Assembly: GCF_025639885.1 (NCBI RefSeq)
Contig: NZ_CP106738.1
Location: forward strand, 3,782,001-3,846,000
Direction of reading: 5' to 3'
Origin: Roseovarius pelagicus
GTDB taxonomy: Bacteria > Pseudomonadota > Alphaproteobacteria > Rhodobacterales > Rhodobacteraceae
DNA: 64,000 bases
Shown: positions 60,495 to 64,000 of the stretch, piece after piece
Numbering within the stretch: the stretch's first letter is position 1
Layout of the letters: the number at the start of each line of letters is the position of its first letter
Position numbers and translations under genes: made by a program
The notes under the pieces: model-generated
Told to the model about the DNA's origin: nothing
Database searches by the model: none
Seen by the model: only the letters and a program-made list of their open reading frames with translations

Positions 60495-61292
60495 ATGGCC
60501 AACGCACCTTATCCGATCATCGCCCTGTGGTCACATCCGCGATCCATGTCCACGGCAACCGAGCGGATCATGCGCGAGCGTGGCGATCTGGACTGCGCGC
60601 ATGAGCCGTTCATGTATGAGTATTACGTTGGTCGTCAGGCGGGGCAGACGCCGCATTTCGATGTGCAGCCGGGGCACCCGACGCGCTACGAGGATATCCG
60701 GGCGATGCTGCTGAAACGAGCGGAGGCGGGGCCGGTGTTTTTCAAAGATATGAGTTACTACGTGATGCCGCGTTTACTGGAGGACACAGCGTTTCTGGAG
60801 CGGCTGACACATGCGTTTCTGATCCGCTATCCGGAGGCAGCGATAGCGTCCTATCACAAGCTGGATGCGCAGGTGAGCGAAGAAGAGATCGGGATTGCTG
60901 CACAGTGGCAGCACTATCAGGGGTTGGTCGCGCGCGGGCTGACCCCGCCCGTATTGCGGGCCGAAGATATTCGAAATGATCCCAAGGGGATGATGGCGGC
61001 GTTCTGGGCGGCGGTGGACCTGCCATACACAGCGCAAGCATTTGACTGGGCAGGAGATGTGCCCGAGGACTGGGCGCAGGTCGAGGCATGGCATGGATCG
61101 GTGACCGACAGCCGCGCGATACGTCCCCTGCCAGAGGATTACCACGAAGCCGCGCAGGCAAGGTTTGACGCGGCAGCGGCAAAGGCACCGCAGTTGCGAG
61201 AGTATCTGGCGACGCATCGCCCGGCCTATGAGGCGCTGAGCGCATTGGCACTGGACCCGCTCAAGCGTCCGGGCGGCTGCCTTATGCTCTAG
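60495..61292 (+). CDS. Sulfotransferase-family protein
   Basis: A 265-residue protein. The N-terminal IIALWSHPRSMSTATERIMRERGDLDCAHEPFMYEYY matches the PAPS 5'-phosphosulfate loop of sulfotransferases (SHPRSxST). FFKDMSYYVMPRLL and THAFLIRYPEAAIASYHKL correspond to the 3'-phosphate-binding strand. The acceptor is unknown. The MANAPYPI start was chosen because upstream residues lack homology-like features. It converges on the choline-kinase-like gene with a four-base overlap of the coding ends. Confidence 0.83.
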   Translation: MANAPYPIIALWSHPRSMSTATERIMRERGDLDCAHEPFMYEYYVGRQAGQTPHFDVQPGHPTRYEDIRAMLLKRAEAGPVFFKDMSYYVMPRLLEDTAFLERLTHAFLIRYPEAAIASYHKLDAQVSEEEIGIAAQWQHYQGLVARGLTPPVLRAEDIRNDPKGMMAAFWAAVDLPYTAQAFDWAGDVPEDWAQVEAWHGSVTDSRAIRPLPEDYHEAAQARFDAAAAKAPQLREYLATHRPAYEALSALALDPLKRPGGCLML

Positions 61293-62218
61293 CCCGCGCG
61301 CACCGCTGCCACATGTGCGGCGAAGGCCGGGTCGTTCATCAGTGCCTTGCAGCGGTCAAAGCGGCCAGTGGCGTAAGCCCAGAAATCTTCGGCAGGGTTG
61401 CCATCGGCGTGCTGGATCAAGCCCCAGAGGGTCCATAGCAGATCGCACATCGCCTTGTAGATCACCACGCGGCCATGCTGTGCAGCACTGGGATCACCGT
61501 CGAAATAGGCGCGCATCAGGTCCATGTCCTGTGCATCCGTCAATCCGGCCTCTACCGACAGGTCGCCCACGTCCCAGAGCGGATCGTTCATGCCGGAATA
61601 TTCCCAATCGACGATCCACATGCGTGTCCCGTCGTCAAGGAAGTTCTCGCACAGCGGGTCGCAATGGCAAGGGGCGAGCGGCGTGGGATTGTCGGCAAGC
61701 GCCGCCTTGACCGGTTCGGCGGCGGCGACGATATCGTGGTAGCCGTCGGGCAGGTCCACATCTTTGGTGCTGAGGATCTTGAGATAATCGTCGATCATTG
61801 GAAACACATCGAAACGAAATTCGAATGTCTGGCCCGAGCCGTGCAGTTTCGCCAGCGCCTCGCCCGCGCGGGCAGGCGATCCGTCGCGTGTGGCGAACAG
61901 GTCAGGCGTCATCGTGACGATATCCGGAATTGTCCGGCTGATCATAATGCCAGAGGCGGCATCGGCCCAGAGCACATCGGCCGAGACGCCGGCCGCATGG
62001 GCGGCGTTCGCGTTCACGATCTCGATCCGGCGGTCGATGTAATCCTCGGTGCCGGGGCCGGGGATGCGCACAATCACCGACTGGCCGCGTGCCTCGACCC
62101 GGTGGACGAGGTTCGTGAGGCCGCCCAGACGGGTAAGGGTACAGTCCTGTACTGTGATGTCGGTGAAACCGGGGGCATTGCGCAGGGCGGCGATGACGTG
62201 GGTCGTATGCTCTGTCAT
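61289..62218 (-). CDS. Choline/ethanolamine kinase-family phosphotransferase
   Basis: A 309-residue kinase-fold protein. The catalytic loop is LAPCHCDPLCENFLDDG (HxDxxxxN) and the metal motif is MWIVDWEYSGMNDPLWDVGDLSVEAG (DxE). The N-terminal lobe reads GGLTNLVHRVEARGQSVIVRIPG. It probably phosphorylates choline, ethanolamine or a related amino alcohol. AAGGAAAG precedes the ATG, and it begins ten bases after the upstream dehydrogenase gene, so both belong to one operon, presumably for methylated-amine use. Confidence 0.88.
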   Translation of the reverse strand: MTEHTTHVIAALRNAPGFTDITVQDCTLTRLGGLTNLVHRVEARGQSVIVRIPGPGTEDYIDRRIEIVNANAAHAAGVSADVLWADAASGIMISRTIPDIVTMTPDLFATRDGSPARAGEALAKLHGSGQTFEFRFDVFPMIDDYLKILSTKDVDLPDGYHDIVAAAEPVKAALADNPTPLAPCHCDPLCENFLDDGTRMWIVDWEYSGMNDPLWDVGDLSVEAGLTDAQDMDLMRAYFDGDPSAAQHGRVVIYKAMCDLLWTLWGLIQHADGNPAEDFWAYATGRFDRCKALMNDPAFAAHVAAVRAG

Positions 62219-62228
62219 GGGCTTTCCT

Positions 62229-64000
62229 TCAGGATTTCAGGCGGACGTTTTCGGGATCATAAAGCGGCGCAGCGGTGTGTGTGATGCTGTGGCGCTGGCC
62301 AAAGACTTCGATTTCGAAGTCGGTTGCGTCCCAAAGGGTGCGCGGCAGATAGGCGTGGATGATCATCTGACCCACGCTATGGCCAAAACCCGAAGATGTC
62401 ACCAGCGACACCGGGGCACCTGCATGAACGATGGTTTCGCCGCCAAATAGCGGCAGCTTGTCAGGGCTGGTGAAGGTGCACAGCTTACGCTCTGGTCCGG
62501 CTGTCTTTTGCGCGGCAAGCACATCGCGCCCGATGAAGTCGCCGCCCGATTTCAGATGCACGCGGAACCCGAGGCCCGCCTCGATCGGGGTATAGTCGGG
62601 GGAAATGTCGCCTGACCAGTAGAGATACCCCTTTTCCATGCGCAGGCTGTCGATGGCGCGATAGCCAATGTCGGTCAGATCGCCTGCCTTGCGCAGCCTC
62701 TCCATCACATAGGCGGCAAATTCGGTGGGAATGTGCAATTCCCATCCCAGTTCGCCGACGAACCCGATCCGTACGGCGCGCACCGGGGCCGCGCCGATGG
62801 TGATTTCGCGTGCAGTGGCAAAGGGGAAGGCGGCGTTGCTGATGTCCTCTTCGCAGGCAGTGGCGAGGATTTCGCGCGATTTCGGCCCGCAGATGTTCAG
62901 CACCGCGCGGGCAGAGGTGACTTCGATCAACTGGACCGTGCCGTTTTCGGGCATATGACGGCGGATCCAGTCTGCATCATGGGTGCCAAAGCCAGCGCCG
63001 GTGACGATATAGAAATGGTCGGTTCCCAGACGGGTGATGGTCAGGTCTGCTTCGATCCCGCCCTGAGGGTTGCAGAACTGTGCGTAGATGACGGATCCGA
63101 CGGGTTTATCCATGTTGCAGGCCGCGAGGCGCTGGAGCGTGTCGAGCGTGCCGGGGCCGATCATCTCGAATTTGGCAAAGCTGCTCTGATCTATCAGCGC
63201 CGCACCTGTGCGCACTGCGCGGTGTTCCTCGGCGGCGAAGGTGTGCCAGCCGGGATCGAGGAAATCGAGCTGATCTACGGCGGGTGTTCCCTCGGGGGCG
63301 AACCACAGCGGGCGTTCCCAGCCGTTTTTCGAGCCGTAGACAGCGCCGCGTGCCTTGAGCGCGTCATAGAAAGGTGAGCGTCGCAGGCCGCGTGCTGTTT
63401 CGGCTTCGGCTCCGGGGTAGCGCATCTTGTAATGGTGCGCGTAATGTTCGACTGCGCGCGGATACATAAAGGCGCGGGTGCCGTGATGCGGGCCAAAGCG
63501 GCGTACATCCAGCGGCCAGAGGTCAAGACTGGGCCGACCTTCGGTGACCCACTCGGCGATCATTTCGCCCGCACCGCCACCTGCGGCGATACCGTAGAGG
63601 AATCCGGTGGCCATCATCAGGTTTTTATAGTCCGGGGCCCAGCCCATGACGAAATCGCCATCGGCGGAATAGGGGATCGGGCCGTTGATGACCTGCCGGA
63701 TGCCGACCTCGTTTACGACCGGCGTGACGCGCCCCGCGAGTTCGGCCAGCGGTGCAAAACGGTCTAGGTTATCTGGCAGAAGCTGACGCACGAACGCGCC
63801 GGGGATGCCATGATCGCCAAAGGGCAGGGTGCCTTCCTCGTAGCCGCCGATCACCATCCGCCCGCCTGCGTCGGGTTTGTAGTAAACCAGCCGCTCGGGA
63901 TCGCGTAGCGACGGCAGACCGCGCACCAGATCGGCGTCGGGCAGGGGTTCGGTCACGACATACTGGTGTTCGACTGCACAAGCGGGGACGCGCAGGCCCA
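62229..64000 (-). CDS. FAD-dependent dimethylglycine/sarcosine dehydrogenase-like protein (5' end outside window)
   Basis: The visible 590 codons hold the end of a DAO-type FAD oxidoreductase domain (VPACAVEHQYVVTEPLPD..., GGRMVIGGYEEG, GWAPDYKNLMMATGFLYGIAAGGGAGEMIAEW). A GcvT-like aminomethyl-folate domain follows (FAKFEMIGPGTLDTLQRLAACN, GFVGELGWELHIP, GYRAIDSLRMEKGYLYWSGDISPDYTPIEAGLGFRV). Such fused enzymes demethylate dimethylglycine or sarcosine and pass the one-carbon unit to tetrahydrofolate. The N-terminal FAD-binding GxGxxG lies beyond base 64000. The frame is open to the window edge, so the GTG at 63956 is not the start. It is co-transcribed with the choline-kinase-like gene. Confidence 0.9.
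   Translation of the reverse strand, partial: GLRVPACAVEHQYVVTEPLPDADLVRGLPSLRDPERLVYYKPDAGGRMVIGGYEEGTLPFGDHGIPGAFVRQLLPDNLDRFAPLAELAGRVTPVVNEVGIRQVINGPIPYSADGDFVMGWAPDYKNLMMATGFLYGIAAGGGAGEMIAEWVTEGRPSLDLWPLDVRRFGPHHGTRAFMYPRAVEHYAHHYKMRYPGAEAETARGLRRSPFYDALKARGAVYGSKNGWERPLWFAPEGTPAVDQLDFLDPGWHTFAAEEHRAVRTGAALIDQSSFAKFEMIGPGTLDTLQRLAACNMDKPVGSVIYAQFCNPQGGIEADLTITRLGTDHFYIVTGAGFGTHDADWIRRHMPENGTVQLIEVTSARAVLNICGPKSREILATACEEDISNAAFPFATAREITIGAAPVRAVRIGFVGELGWELHIPTEFAAYVMERLRKAGDLTDIGYRAIDSLRMEKGYLYWSGDISPDYTPIEAGLGFRVHLKSGGDFIGRDVLAAQKTAGPERKLCTFTSPDKLPLFGGETIVHAGAPVSLVTSSGFGHSVGQMIIHAYLPRTLWDATDFEIEVFGQRHSITHTAAPLYDPENVRLKS

Noticed and set aside
1..64000. Prophage, transposon or genomic island boundaries
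   Set aside because: No integrase, transposase, tRNA-flanked direct repeat or structural phage gene was seen. The accessory genes look like ordinary insertions without visible ends.

Overview
This window is a stretch of chromosome from an alphaproteobacterium of the Rhodobacteraceae (Roseobacter group). The evidence is the moderately high GC content, the gene order, a SAM/SAH-type riboswitch in front of metK (a class known only from Rhodobacterales), an alpha-type RNase P RNA, and a short intergenic motif (GTATTTT..CAAGAAGAAG type) that I recall from this family. The genus cannot be named from what is visible. There are no tRNA or rRNA genes, transposases, integrases, phage genes or CRISPR arrays. 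Both window edges cut genes: fabI on the left and a dimethylglycine/sarcosine dehydrogenase-like gene on the right.

Layout. 1-1464: the fabI end and a glycosyltransferase-like gene. 1576-11592: the conserved housekeeping series miaB, phoH, ybeY, corC, lnt, metK, trmB. It is interrupted by two small secreted proteins that share a domain and by a reverse-strand SGNH hydrolase. 11745-23512: a surface-protein and type I secretion region with an RTX protein, a BapA-prefix/Ig-repeat adhesin in two frames, a TolC-like protein, a LapB-like ABC transporter and a LapC/HlyD adaptor; argE lies between the two exported proteins. 23571-32326, mostly reverse strand: dtd, a DMT exporter, then a probable envelope-stress operon read from a small membrane peptide through xpaC, telA, a DUF2927 lipoprotein, an SPFH/GYF protein and a zinc-ribbon membrane protein to a nitroreductase, with terC just upstream. 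32428-42826: rRNA pseudouridine synthase, tadA, UPF0173, gatCA, an Excalibur lipoprotein, an AmpD-like amidase, rnpB, rpmG, a methyltransferase, a BAX-inhibitor-1 protein, DUF1127, LysR and a quinone reductase. 43130-51057: XRE regulator, HisN-like phosphatase, two purine deaminases around a CAP protein, mgtE, 5-FCL, OsmC, a possible 6S RNA and YmdB. 51054-58082: DMT exporter, two convergent SLC13/RCK transporters, yebC, a long gene-poor stretch and an HNH endonuclease. 58274-64000: a bactofilin/M23 peptidase pair, a sulfotransferase, a choline-kinase-like gene and the truncated dehydrogenase.

Themes. Two groups look like functional systems: the adhesin with its dedicated secretion machine, and the XpaC-TelA-DUF2927-SPFH-Zn-ribbon cluster. 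Three genes (corC, the adhesin, telA) each carry an apparent one-base insertion. All three lie at the same heptamer, CGAGATC, so sequence error and real mutation must both be considered. All functional calls are homology-style readings of the translations by eye; no searches or folding programs were run.
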